A DNA stretch of 64,000 nt, from positions 1 through 64,000 of the forward strand of contig CAMWXE010000006.1 in NCBI GenBank assembly GCA_947178145.1, read 5' to 3'. Under the pieces are notes generated by a model. That model searched no databases. It was not told the origin of the DNA and saw only the letters and a list, made by a program, of their open reading frames with translations. Both the position numbers and the translations under genes were made by a program. Positions 34,710-43,668 of the stretch are shown here, in pieces (position 1 is the stretch's first letter; each line of letters opens with the position of its first letter). The DNA comes from an uncultured Lachnospiraceae bacterium (GTDB lineage: Bacteria > Bacillota > Clostridia > Lachnospirales > Lachnospiraceae).

Positions 34710-36980
34710 TTATTTTATCTTGTCAATCTTGATCAGCTGTGCGTTCAAACTCTCCAGAAAACCTTCCGGCAGCATGTTGCCAGCCATGTTTACCATCCCC
34801 TCCGGCGCCATGGACTTCATCATATCCCACATGCCGACGCCCGGGCGCACGTCAAAGTTGGTCGCAAGCTTGATCGCTTTCGCCACGATTTCAATCGCCT
34901 CTGCGCTCTCTGCAATCTCTTCCATCTTACACCTGACATTGTACTTGCCTTCCGGGAACTCCATCGGCGCCTTGAGATCCAGGTCGCCTGCCAGCTTAAA
35001 CCAGTTTGCAACGCCCTCTGCCCTCTCATTCACCTCCGGGAGAACATAGATGTCCGGCTCCTTCTCAACCTTCTCGAGTGTCATCGTGTCCTTGCAGCTG
35101 CCCGCCAGTGCGAGAATGCTGTTAAAGCCGTCCTGCAGCGCAACCGTAAATACAAACACCTTATCCGCCGTCATGACTTGTGCAAGCGCTCCATTGACAA
35201 ACAGGGAAACCGTCGGCTGGTTCGAGTACACGCGAATCTGCGTCGTCTCCCCCGCGCGCTGCGCATAGCGTTTGCCGCACAGATGCACCATCGGCTCCCG
35301 ATTCCAGTATGCCTTGTAAATGTAATAGCTGTCCTTCTTTGTCCGGCGGTCCATTGTGACCAGTCCTTTGTTGTTGCGTCCTGCCACACCGCCTTCATTT
35401 CTCGCCGCGCAGCCAAAGTCAAACATGTTCCACACGTGGCTTGACCAAATCCATGGACGCTCGTCAAGCACCTTCGCCATATGCTCATGGTACAAGGCCT
35501 GGTACTCCTCGCTGTAGTCCTTGCACGCCGGGTTCGGTCCGTGGTAGGTGATGATGCCCTCACAGCCGTATTCTGAAAGTCCAAGGCAGATTTCCGGGTG
35601 TGCCCTGTGGAAATTGTCAAGCCATGGACCATTGTCCTCCATCTTTCCGCCGTACCACCCAAAATAGTGATTGTAGCTCTCTACATCGGTGATATTGTGC
35701 ACAGGGCTGTCAACCGGCGTCATGGAAACATGTGCAATCGTGGTCAGGCGAGTTGGGTCCAGTTCCTTACAAAGCGCATTCAATTCTTTGTGATTTTCTA
35801 CTAACTGCTCTGAGATGCCTCCGATCAGAATCTCGTTGGACACGCCCCAGAAACAGATACTCGGGTGGTTATAATTCTGCAGGATAAGCTCTTTCATCTG
35901 TGTGATGCAGTTCTGGTGTGCCTCCGGGTCCTTGCTCATCACGCTGATGAACGGAATCTCTGCCCACACAATAAACCCAAGCTCGTCGCAAGCGTCATAA
36001 AAATCCTGCGAGTGCTGGTAATGCGCGAGACGAATTGTGTTTGCGCCCAGTTCCTTAATGATTCTGGCATCGAGATAATGCTCCTCTCTCGTCAGCGCAT
36101 TGCCCTTGTAGAGCTGGTCCTGATGACGGCTGACGCCGCGCAGCGGAGTAGGTACACCGTTTAATATAAAGCCCTTGTCCGGATCGCAGGAAAAACTTCT
36201 GACACCCACGCGTGCCGATACCGTATCGTACGCTTCATTGCGCCTCTGCAGCACTGCTGTGACTGTATACAAATACGGATTGTCACAGTCCCACAAAACC
36301 ACGTCTGGCACATAGAGCTTCACTGCTGTGCTGTCTGCCGGACGAACACAGTATCCTACTTCCGTTCCGTCTGCGTCACAGATGCGGTAGAGGACGGTAA
36401 AGTTCTCGTCTGCGTCAACCACCCAGGATTCCAGCGCAAACTCAGCGCCACCGCACTGCGCCGGAGTCGCTGTGACCTTCAGGCCATTGCTGCCCCAGTA
36501 TGACAGCTCGAAATGCGTCTTCGGTACACTGATGAGATTCATGCCGCGGTAAAGTCCACCGTAAAATGTAAAGTCTGCGGACTGCGGGTACACGTTGCTC
36601 TTGTTCTCATTGCTGCACGCCACTGCCAGCAGATTTTCCCCGTCTTCCTTACATGCATCTGTAATGTCCGCGCGAAATGCAGAATATCCGCCCTCGTGAT
36701 AGCAGATTTTCTTACCGTTCACATATACCGCTGCCTGCTGCCCTGCTGCCGGGATATCCACAAAGACACGCCCGCCGTCGAGGGGCTGCTTCGGTGTCTC
36801 AAATGTCCTCGCATACCAGTAACAGCCGCGGTCATAGCTGCCGTTCCCGTCGTGGCCGTCCACCGCATTCCATGTGTGCGGCAGATCGACCAGTGCCCAG
36901 TCCGTCGGAAGTTTGTCCGGGAGTCCCGCATTCTCCTGGATAAACCTCCAATCTTTGTTGAGATTGATGATCGTTCTCAT
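34710..36980 (-). CDS. Glycoside hydrolase family 2 (beta-galactosidase/beta-glucuronidase)
   Basis: The 756-residue GH2 enzyme has the sugar-binding domain (to about 170), an Ig-like domain (to about 265) and the TIM barrel (about 265-560), with acid/base Glu383 (GVSNEIL) and nucleophile Glu470 (LGLSEYGCEG). A further C-terminal region of about 190 residues follows. Its closest known look-alikes from memory are BgaA-like beta-galactosidases; the loop GRNNKGLVTMDRR has an Asn-x-Lys that glucuronidases also carry, so sequence does not settle the substrate. The absence of a signal peptide implies cytoplasmic action after uptake. The start at 36980 has GAGGAGGA; it is the first gene of the locus. 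Confidence 0.85.
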   Translation of the reverse strand: MRTIINLNKDWRFIQENAGLPDKLPTDWALVDLPHTWNAVDGHDGNGSYDRGCYWYARTFETPKQPLDGGRVFVDIPAAGQQAAVYVNGKKICYHEGGYSAFRADITDACKEDGENLLAVACSNENKSNVYPQSADFTFYGGLYRGMNLISVPKTHFELSYWGSNGLKVTATPAQCGGAEFALESWVVDADENFTVLYRICDADGTEVGYCVRPADSTAVKLYVPDVVLWDCDNPYLYTVTAVLQRRNEAYDTVSARVGVRSFSCDPDKGFILNGVPTPLRGVSRHQDQLYKGNALTREEHYLDARIIKELGANTIRLAHYQHSQDFYDACDELGFIVWAEIPFISVMSKDPEAHQNCITQMKELILQNYNHPSICFWGVSNEILIGGISEQLVENHKELNALCKELDPTRLTTIAHVSMTPVDSPVHNITDVESYNHYFGWYGGKMEDNGPWLDNFHRAHPEICLGLSEYGCEGIITYHGPNPACKDYSEEYQALYHEHMAKVLDERPWIWSSHVWNMFDFGCAARNEGGVAGRNNKGLVTMDRRTKKDSYYIYKAYWNREPMVHLCGKRYAQRAGETTQIRVYSNQPTVSLFVNGALAQVMTADKVFVFTVALQDGFNSILALAGSCKDTMTLEKVEKEPDIYVLPEVNERAEGVANWFKLAGDLDLKAPMEFPEGKYNVRCKMEEIAESAEAIEIVAKAIKLATNFDVRPGVGMWDMMKSMAPEGMVNMAGNMLPEGFLESLNAQLIKIDKIK

Positions 36981-37279
36981 ATAAAGTCCTCCTCTCGTTT
37001 TGTCTGGCAATTATAGTTCTTTTGTACAATACATTTTATAACCGCCACATTGTATATATGTTAATTTATACATTTTTTTTAGTTTAACAGTGCATTTTTT
37101 ATTGTATCTGCACACCTACATCATATTTTCGTTTTTCATCTTTGGCGATATACGATTTTTTGTATTTTTTGCATTATTATTATATTGTGTTGCTTTTACC
37201 AAAAAAATGTGCAAAAATATATAAAAATAATTTGTATTTTTCATACTATTTTGGGGAATTTTAGAAAGAGTTGACGCGC
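36981..37279. other. Divergent control region between GH2 and AraC genes
   Basis: About 300 AT-rich bases separate the two starts. A TATAAT occurs on the minus strand close to the GH2 gene but without a fitting -35 box. Runs of T and inverted TACAAT/ATTGTA words near 37023-37051 are the only structure I see. AraC binding sites are likely here but cannot be assigned. Confidence 0.4.
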
Positions 37280-38530
37280 ATGAAAGATATTTTATTGTCC
37301 TTTGTACAAAATTTGCTGGAAAACAACCGTATCCCTGTGCATTTTATCGCGCTGCCCTGTGAAAATGCCACATGGCTGGACTGTGGTCTGCGCTCAGATA
37401 TCCTGCCGGACTACAAACCCGATTTTACACAGAACTTTCTGAATCATATGAAAGAAAAAACCGTATACCACCTAAAAGACACGTTCCAGTGCTCCTACAG
37501 TATCATCCGTATTCCTGACGACAGCAGACTGATGGTGTGCGGCCCGGTTCTGTTTGAAGAAATGCGCCCTTCCCGTCTGAAAAGCATTGTCGCAAAAGTA
37601 CAGCTTCCGCAGGAACTGCACACCGTCCTGCAGGGCTATTATCTGCGCCTTGCATCGTTCCCTGTTCCGGCGGTTTATTACAGTATTTTTCTGACACTTG
37701 GGAATTATCTGTTCGGTGAAAATCAATATGAGACCATTTATCAGGACTTAAACGACATGGATGAATGGTACGAATTCTACTCCCACCATTACCGGAGCAC
37801 CGGGGATTCCATGATGAATATTGAAATGATTGAGATGCGGTATGCACTGGAAGCGCAGCTGCTGGATGCTGTTTTCAACGGAAATGAGGCCAAGGCGATG
37901 GCGCTTGTCTCCAAATTGTCGTCACTCATGCTGCCCAGCAGGCTGTCGGATGAACTGCGTGACCACAAGGACTATACGATCGCCTTCAACACCCTGTTTC
38001 GCAAAAAGGCAGAAGAGGCTGGCGTACACCCAATCCACATCGACCTGTGTTCCAACCAGCATGTCCAACTCATTGAGCAGGTTACCAGCAAGGACCAATG
38101 CCACACGGTCTGGTCCCGCATCGTGCTCAATTACTGCCGCTTGATCCGCAAACACACACTCAAAGACTACTCTTTGCTGACGCAGAAGATCATCACCTAC
38201 ATCAATTCCGATCTGACAGCAGACCTGAGTCTGAAAGCAATGTCCGAATGGCTGAATGTCAATGCCAGCTACCTGTCCACACTGTTCAAGAAGGAGGTTG
38301 GCATTCCGCTGACCGACTATGTCAACCGCCAACGCATCGAACAGGCAAAGAAGCTCCTGATCGTGACAGAGCTTCCCACAAAGACGATCGCACAGCAGTG
38401 CGGCATTCCCGATATTTACTATTTCAGCCGCCTGTTCAAGAAGCGGACTGGCGTCACGCCAAAATTATACCGGGAGACCGTCACCAGGGACCACGAGCTT
38501 CAACAGTATGAGGATGTCGATTTCAACTGA
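37280..38530 (+). CDS. AraC-family transcriptional regulator
   Basis: The 416-residue regulator carries an AraC/XylS DNA-binding domain at its C-terminus (about 310-410), with LSLKAMSEWLNVNASYLSTLFKK as the first helix-turn-helix and KTIAQQCGIPDIYYFSRLFKK as the second. The N-terminal 290 residues have no cupin motif I recognise; similar regulators sense sugars or polar compounds. It is divergent from the GH2 gene and is the likely activator of the hexuronate/glycoside operon. The start is taken at ATG 37280; a TTG at 37271 in the same frame is possible, the ribosome site AGAAAGAG being weak for both. Confidence 0.85.
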   Translation: MKDILLSFVQNLLENNRIPVHFIALPCENATWLDCGLRSDILPDYKPDFTQNFLNHMKEKTVYHLKDTFQCSYSIIRIPDDSRLMVCGPVLFEEMRPSRLKSIVAKVQLPQELHTVLQGYYLRLASFPVPAVYYSIFLTLGNYLFGENQYETIYQDLNDMDEWYEFYSHHYRSTGDSMMNIEMIEMRYALEAQLLDAVFNGNEAKAMALVSKLSSLMLPSRLSDELRDHKDYTIAFNTLFRKKAEEAGVHPIHIDLCSNQHVQLIEQVTSKDQCHTVWSRIVLNYCRLIRKHTLKDYSLLTQKIITYINSDLTADLSLKAMSEWLNVNASYLSTLFKKEVGIPLTDYVNRQRIEQAKKLLIVTELPTKTIAQQCGIPDIYYFSRLFKKRTGVTPKLYRETVTRDHELQQYEDVDFN

Positions 38531-38556
38531 TTCATGTCAAGTCACATTGCCGCTAT

Positions 38557-38608
38557 CTCGTATGTGTAAAAAGCTGTGCGCAGCATCGCAGGCATGTACA
38601 CATACGAG
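38557..38608. terminator. Hairpin between convergent genes
   Basis: A perfect 12-bp stem CTCGTATGTGTA / TACACATACGAG encloses 28 bases that can fold again, between the AraC stop and the exporter gene end. It is not followed by a T tract. Two 16-bp direct repeats, GCGCAGCATCGCAGGC at 38578-38593 and a copy with two changes at 38608-38623, overlap it. Confidence 0.5.
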
Positions 38609-38646
38609 CGCAGTATGGCAGGCTGTGATTGATCAATGAAATTCTT

Positions 38647-39156
38647 TCAAGCTTTTCTTTTCCTGTTTCCATCGCGTTCTTCTGGCTGCTCAAACCGCAC
38701 TTTAAACTGTATTCTCTTATGGCTGATATGGTAAAAAACAAGCGATACCACCACAATCCCGACTGCGATTCCAAGTGCTATGACAATCGTCTCCATCGCA
38801 TAAACCCTGGCATCTGCTCCCTCTCCGTCCACAATCGCGCGCATTGTGTAATACAATCTTCCGCCCGGCACCAAAGGGATGATCGATGGAATCAGAAAAA
38901 CCGTCGCCGGCGCTTTGACAACCCTTGCCAGCACCTCCGCATAAAATGTAACGACTGCCGCCGGAATCAGATTCTGCAGCAGCAGCGATAACCCTGCCTC
39001 CACAAACACACAATACAAAAATGTGGAAAGCACCCCTCCAATGCAGCCATATATGATCTTATTCCGCTTTACATTGACATTCAGACAATAGCCTGCCGTA
39101 CCGATTGCCGCTGTCAGGACCATGACAAAATACTTTTCCCAGAATACCCCCATCAT
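38647..39156 (-). CDS. ThrE-type exporter, small subunit (DUF3815-like)
   Basis: The 169-residue membrane protein has about five spans and a GGRLYYTMRAI motif, typical of the second half of split ThrE threonine/serine exporters. A basic tail (KRIQFKVRFEQPEERDGNRKRK) faces the cytoplasm. It overlaps the large subunit gene by 4 bases, indicating translational coupling. In whole ThrE the two parts are fused in one chain; in clostridia they are often separate like this. The exported compound is not proven; threonine, serine or related small amino acids by family. Confidence 0.85.
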   Translation of the reverse strand: MMGVFWEKYFVMVLTAAIGTAGYCLNVNVKRNKIIYGCIGGVLSTFLYCVFVEAGLSLLLQNLIPAAVVTFYAEVLARVVKAPATVFLIPSIIPLVPGGRLYYTMRAIVDGEGADARVYAMETIVIALGIAVGIVVVSLVFYHISHKRIQFKVRFEQPEERDGNRKRKA

Positions 39157-39938
39157 CTCAACATTCCTCCAAACATCATAATCGCAATACCAAAGCCTGC
39201 GGCAATGGCAACTGCGATCATCAGCGCCTCAGCAAGCCGCAGAATACCAGTGATGATATCCCCGCACATCATGTCACGGAGCGCATTCATCAGATTGATT
39301 CCTGGTATCGACAACATAATGCTTCCAATCATAACCTTGTCCACATTCTGTCCGATCCCGACGACAACCGACAGACTGCAGAGAATCCCTGCAACTATCG
39401 ACATAAACAGACTGTAAACCACCCTGTTTCTGTTGTGCGAAGAGAAAAAATAATCCCAAAAATACATCAGCACTGCCACGATTCCCGCGGCCAGCCCGTC
39501 CCGCAGATTGCCGCCAAAAAAGATGGCAAACGCCGATGCTAGAAGCACATAACCAGTGATCTTTGACTTGTATATGCGCCTTTCCTCCGGTGCCATAATC
39601 GCACAGATTTTCTGGTTGATCTCACTGCATGGCGGCTTCTTTTCACATATGTACCGCGACAGCGCATTGAGATCCTCAAGCTTATTCAGATCCGTAGGGT
39701 GCGGATTGATCCGCCTCGTAAGCGTATAGTTCTTCCCCTCCTCCGTCTTCCAGCTTAAAATAATCAGCGATAAAATCGTAAACACATCCACAATCCCTCC
39801 GCCGTAGGCTGTGCAGATGCGTGTGACGGTATCCTCGACCCGCAGAATCTCCGCCCCGCAGCGAAGCATAGTCTCCCCCATATCGAGCGCGCACTCCATC
39901 ACAAGCGCCGGGTCCTCGCAAGACTTTTCCTTGTCCAT
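39153..39938 (-). CDS. ThrE-type exporter, large subunit (DUF1212-like)
   Basis: The 261-residue membrane protein has a soluble N-terminal part (CALDMGETMLRCGAEILRVEDT, a conserved ThrE signature) and five spans afterwards (about 118-250). The start ATG at 39938 follows AGGAGGA; the longer reading from 39980 does not fit. Together with the small subunit it should form an amino-acid exporter in the membrane. A role in removing excess threonine/serine is inferred from the family. The two genes form an isolated pair, divergent from ptb. Confidence 0.87.
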   Translation of the reverse strand: MDKEKSCEDPALVMECALDMGETMLRCGAEILRVEDTVTRICTAYGGGIVDVFTILSLIILSWKTEEGKNYTLTRRINPHPTDLNKLEDLNALSRYICEKKPPCSEINQKICAIMAPEERRIYKSKITGYVLLASAFAIFFGGNLRDGLAAGIVAVLMYFWDYFFSSHNRNRVVYSLFMSIVAGILCSLSVVVGIGQNVDKVMIGSIMLSIPGINLMNALRDMMCGDIITGILRLAEALMIAVAIAAGFGIAIMMFGGMLR

Positions 39939-40059
39939 ATTGATTGCATCCTCCTGAAAATAATTTCTTATTCTTATCATATTTCATTTTGCATGGTTCG
40001 TCTATATTTTTTATCATGCAATTCCTATCGATTTTTGCCATTATCCCCCCTCTATCACC

Positions 40060-40088
40060 TTGACCGTTGTTTTTGAAAGTGTTATTAT
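40060..40088 (+). promoter_or_regulatory. Promoter of ptb-buk
   Basis: TTGACC (40060-40065) and TATTAT (40083-40088) stand 17 bases apart, giving a leader of about 115 bases before ptb. Confidence 0.65.
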
Positions 40089-40211
40089 TTTAACATACAG
40101 TAAGCTGTGCGGAAGTGATTTATGATATGCATGTGGGGAATTGGTCACTGAGGGCATGGCCAAACTGTATTATTTTCATTCTAAAAATATGTAAATAATG
40201 AGGTGTTTCAA

Positions 40212-41132
40212 ATGAGTAAAGGTTTTAAGGACTTACTGCAAAAAGTTTATGAGTGCGACCGCAAGACAGTTGCTGTCGCTGTCGCTGAGGACGAGCCGGT
40301 GTTGGAGGCTGTAAAGGCTGCCAAAGAAAAAGGCATCGCCGATGCAATCCTTGTCGGTGACGAGGCAAAGATCAAGGAAATCGCTGCCGGCATGAATATG
40401 GATCTGGCAGGATTCGAGATCATCAACGAGCCCGATCATGTGCAGGCTGCACACACAGCAGTCAAGCTCGTCCATGACGGCAAGGCTGACATGTACATGA
40501 AGGGACTGATCGACACCAAGAATTTCCTAAAGAGTGTTCTCGACAAGGAAGTTGGTCTCCGCACAGGCAGGGCGCTCTCCCACGTATGTGTGTTTGAGAT
40601 CAAAGGCATTGACCGTCTTCTGTTCTTATCCGACGTCGCATTCATGACCTATCCTACACTGGAGGACAAAGTTGCCATCATCAACAACACCGTTGAAGTC
40701 TGCCACGCATGCGGTATCGCGGAGCCAAAGGTTGCCCCTGTTGCCGCAGTGGAAGTTGTCAACCCAAAGATGCCATGCACCGTTGACGCAGACGAGCTTG
40801 CAAAGATGAACGCCGAAGGCAAAATCACAGGCTGCGTGATCGACGGACCACTCTCCATGGATATGGCGATCGACAGCGCAGCCGCCGCACACAAGGGCGG
40901 CACAGACAGAAAGATCGCCGGCGACGCCGATGTCATTCTCTTCCCGGATATCCATGCAGGAAACCTTGTATATAAAGTGCTGACACATCTCTGCGAAGTC
41001 AAGAACGGCAATATCCTGACCGGTACAGCAGCGCCTGTTATCCTGACATCACGCTCTGACAGCTTCGAGGCAAAGCTGAACTCCATCGCGCTCGCCGCAG
41101 TTGTCGCAGAATCCATGAAACAGGCAAAATAA
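40212..41132 (+). CDS. ptb: Phosphate butyryltransferase
   Basis: Ptb exchanges the CoA of butyryl-CoA for phosphate, giving butyryl phosphate for butyrate kinase. The 306-residue protein has the phosphotransacylase fold with VAVAVAEDEPVLEAV, YMKGLIDTKNFLKSVL, GLRTGRALSHVCVFE and a C-terminal GTAAPVILTSRSDS segment, which bind CoA and phosphate. The start ATG at 40212 follows GAGGTG; an upstream GTG at 40203 is less likely. buk follows 75 bases later, as in other butyrate kinase pathway bacteria. Together with the operon at 51.8-58.1 kb it completes butyrate formation. Confidence 0.93.
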   Translation: MSKGFKDLLQKVYECDRKTVAVAVAEDEPVLEAVKAAKEKGIADAILVGDEAKIKEIAAGMNMDLAGFEIINEPDHVQAAHTAVKLVHDGKADMYMKGLIDTKNFLKSVLDKEVGLRTGRALSHVCVFEIKGIDRLLFLSDVAFMTYPTLEDKVAIINNTVEVCHACGIAEPKVAPVAAVEVVNPKMPCTVDADELAKMNAEGKITGCVIDGPLSMDMAIDSAAAAHKGGTDRKIAGDADVILFPDIHAGNLVYKVLTHLCEVKNGNILTGTAAPVILTSRSDSFEAKLNSIALAAVVAESMKQAK

Positions 41133-41206
41133 AGAGCTGTTAATTGATGGTGTAACTGAGGTTGCTGACCATCTGAACAAAAAAGTAAATGAACAGGAGG
41201 ATTACT

Positions 41207-42274
41207 ATGTCTATCAAAAGTTTGATTATCAATCCAGGCTCCACTTCCACCAAGATCGGCGTTTTTGAGGACGAGACCTTATTATTTGAGGAAACCCTGA
41301 GACACTCTACCGAGGAAATTTCCCAGTATGCTACAATCGTGGACCAGAAGGATTTCCGCAAGAAAATTATCACCGATCTGTTAGAAGAGAAAAGCTTTGA
41401 CATAAAGTCTTTAAACGTTGTCGTGGGACGCGGCGGTATGCTCAAGCCGATTCCGGGCGGTACATATGCAGTGACGGACGCCCTGCTTGCCGACTTAAAG
41501 GTTGGTGTACAGGGGCAGCACGCCTCCAATCTCGGCGGTATTCTTGCAAGGGAAATTGCTGATTCCATCGGCGTTCCCTCCTACATTGTCGATCCCGTTG
41601 TTGTAGATGAACTGATGCCGATCGCCAGATATTCCGGAGTTCCCGAACTCCCGCGCACCAGCGTGTTCCACGCCCTGAACCAGAAGGCCGTTGCCAAGAG
41701 ATACGCAAAGGAAATCGGCAAGCCGTATGACTCCCTTCGCTTAATCGTAGTCCATATGGGCGGCGGTGTCTCTGTGGGCGCCCACGAAAACGGTAAGGTG
41801 ATTGACGTTTTCAACGCACTGGACGGAGACGGAGCATTTTCTCCCGAGCGCGCCGGCGCTGTTCCAAGCGGTGCCCTGATTAAGATGTGCTTCTCAGGAG
41901 ACTATACAGAGAAGGAAGTGTACAGCAAGATTGTCGGAAAAGGCGGCTTCAACGCCTACCTTGGGACAAACGACATGCGCGAAGTCACAAAGCGCGCAAA
42001 TGAAGGCGACGAGAAGGCGGTCGAGGCCAAGAAAGCTTTCCTGCTGCAGGTAGCCAAAGACATCGGCTCCATGGCATGCGTACTTGGCGGAAAAGTTGAC
42101 CAGGTCATCGTCACCGGCGGAATCGCATACGGCGAGGATGTCGTAGCCGCCCTCAAAGAATACGCGGAATGGATTGCTCCTTTCACAGTGTATCCCGGCG
42201 AAGATGAACTTCTTGCCCTCGCTCAGGGCGCACTGCGCGTCATGAACGGCGAAGAGAAGCCAATGGAATATTAA
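41207..42274 (+). CDS. buk: Butyrate kinase
   Basis: Buk transfers phosphate from butyryl phosphate to ADP, giving butyrate and ATP. The 355-residue ASKHA-fold kinase has the N-terminal [61 protein letters not shown] and [10 protein letters not shown], all standard for the acetate/butyrate kinase family. The start ATG at 41207 has CAGGAGGA 6 bases ahead. ptb is directly upstream. A branched-chain fatty acid kinase is the main alternative; the thl-crt-hbd-bcd operon nearby favours butyrate. Confidence 0.93.
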   Translation: MSIKSLIINPGSTSTKIGVFEDETLLFEETLRHSTEEISQYATIVDQKDFRKKIITDLLEEKSFDIKSLNVVVGRGGMLKPIPGGTYAVTDALLADLKVGVQGQHASNLGGILAREIADSIGVPSYIVDPVVVDELMPIARYSGVPELPRTSVFHALNQKAVAKRYAKEIGKPYDSLRLIVVHMGGGVSVGAHENGKVIDVFNALDGDGAFSPERAGAVPSGALIKMCFSGDYTEKEVYSKIVGKGGFNAYLGTNDMREVTKRANEGDEKAVEAKKAFLLQVAKDIGSMACVLGGKVDQVIVTGGIAYGEDVVAALKEYAEWIAPFTVYPGEDELLALAQGALRVMNGEEKPMEY

Positions 42275-42288
42275 TTTTGGATAAAGTG

Positions 42289-42328
42289 ACAGGGTTTCGA
42301 CCAGAATCATGGTTTAAACCCTGTTTTT
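42289..42328 (+). terminator. Terminator of ptb-buk
   Basis: Stem ACAGGGTTT / AAACCCTGT with an 18-base loop, followed by a T5 tract on the plus strand. It overlaps the nspC stop codon, which comes from the other direction. Confidence 0.85.
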
Positions 42329-43504
42329 AAAATCCTCATAGCCAAATCGCCTTACTGTCTCCCATCTCCCATCTTCCCTCAATGCAATGATATCGGGAAG
42401 CGGCATACCATTGAAGGTATTGTTTTTCACCATCGAATAGATTGCCATATCTCCGAAAACCAGCCTGTCCCCCGCATGCAGTTCCCAGTCAAAAGAATAT
42501 TCCCCAATGATATCCCCCGCAAGACAGGTTGGACCGCCAAGCCTGTAGGGATATGCTTTCTCTCCTGCCTCACCACTGTCACACAACGGCGGTCTGTATG
42601 GCATCTCAATCACATCCGGCATGTGACAGGCCGCAGAAGTGTCTAAGATTGCGATGTTCATCCCACCATTTTGTACAATCTCAAGTACCTCCGTCACCAA
42701 AAATCCTGCATTGAGCGCCACTGCCTCACCTGGCTCCAAATAGACCTGAAGTTCATATCGATTCTGGACATCCTGAATCAAGGCTATTAACCTGTCCACA
42801 TCATAGTCGTCCCTTGTGATATGATGTCCGCCTCCAAAGTTAAGCCATCGCATTTGATGCAGATATCCGCCAAACTTTTCCTCCACTGCCTTCATGGTCG
42901 TGACCAGTGCGTCCACATTCTGCTCACACAGGCAATGAAAGTGCAGTCCCGTTATTCCATCCAATTGCGTATCCTTAAAGTTTGCCCGTGTGACCCCCAT
43001 ACGGGATCCGGATGAACACGGATCGTAAATTGCATGGTCCTGCGTGGAACACTCCGGGTTAATGCGAATCCCACATTCCTTTCCTGCTTTAAGCACTCTA
43101 TCCTTGTACTTTTCCCACTGTGCAAAAGAGTTAAAAACAAAATGATCGCAGATTTCCAGCAGTTCATCCATATGCTTTTCCTGGTACGCTGGTGAAAAAA
43201 TATGGTTTTCACACGTTTTCCTTTTGCCGTCCCTATCTGTAATCTCCTTCTGGCAGAGCTCTTCATAACCCAGCTTTGCCTCGTACAACCCGCTTGCTGT
43301 CACCCCGTCGAGATACGCCCCAATCAGTGGATAATAATAATACATCGAAAAAGCCTTTTGTGCCAGCAGGATTTTGCAGCCAGTCTCGTCAGAGACATGT
43401 CGAAGAATTTCAAGATTCCTTTTCAAGAGCGACTCGCTCACAATATAACACGGAGTCGGAACCTCATTTTTTATTTCACTGACGATTTGATATTGAATTT
43501 TCAA
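42314..43504 (-). CDS. nspC: Carboxynorspermidine/carboxyspermidine decarboxylase
   Basis: PLP enzyme of the alanine-racemase fold that removes CO2 from carboxyspermidine or carboxynorspermidine. Visible are VPTPCYIVSESLLKRN near the start, the PLP lysine in LLAQKAFSMYYYYPL (Lys50 from this start), HCLCEQN, and the GDMAIYSMVKNNTFNG segment near the end. A TTG at 43504 with AGAGGAG 9 bases upstream fits family length (about 380-400). An ATG at 43555 is also possible, with a weaker AGGAAA. It lies downstream of the dehydrogenase gene, the enzyme that makes its substrate, and ends in the buk terminator. Confidence 0.9.
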   Translation of the reverse strand: MKIQYQIVSEIKNEVPTPCYIVSESLLKRNLEILRHVSDETGCKILLAQKAFSMYYYYPLIGAYLDGVTASGLYEAKLGYEELCQKEITDRDGKRKTCENHIFSPAYQEKHMDELLEICDHFVFNSFAQWEKYKDRVLKAGKECGIRINPECSTQDHAIYDPCSSGSRMGVTRANFKDTQLDGITGLHFHCLCEQNVDALVTTMKAVEEKFGGYLHQMRWLNFGGGHHITRDDYDVDRLIALIQDVQNRYELQVYLEPGEAVALNAGFLVTEVLEIVQNGGMNIAILDTSAACHMPDVIEMPYRPPLCDSGEAGEKAYPYRLGGPTCLAGDIIGEYSFDWELHAGDRLVFGDMAIYSMVKNNTFNGMPLPDIIALREDGRWETVRRFGYEDFKNRV

Positions 43505-43551
43505 TCTATTAGTCTCCTCTAACTCATATTTCCCCAAAATCACTGCATCAT

Positions 43552-43668
43552 CCATTTACAGTTTCCTATGGCCTGCAGGCTGACATTTTTTCGCTTTTAT
43601 TCCTAATCCTCCATTTACAGTCTACCACAGTCTGCAAGATGACATTTTTCGCCTTTATTCCACAAGTA
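43552..43668. repeat. Imperfect tandem duplication, about 58 bp
   Basis: Two copies share CCATTTACAGT, then TGCA-x-G-x-TGACATTTTT, then CGC and TTTATTCC with scattered changes. One copy (43611-43668) ends in the 3' end of the dehydrogenase gene and the other (43552-43607) contains the upstream possible ATG of nspC. It fills the gap between the two genes. Confidence 0.65.

Noticed and set aside
34710-36980. Firm beta-glucuronidase call
   Set aside because: The Asn-x-Lys loop also occurs in beta-galactosidase-like GH2 enzymes, so only the family is claimed.
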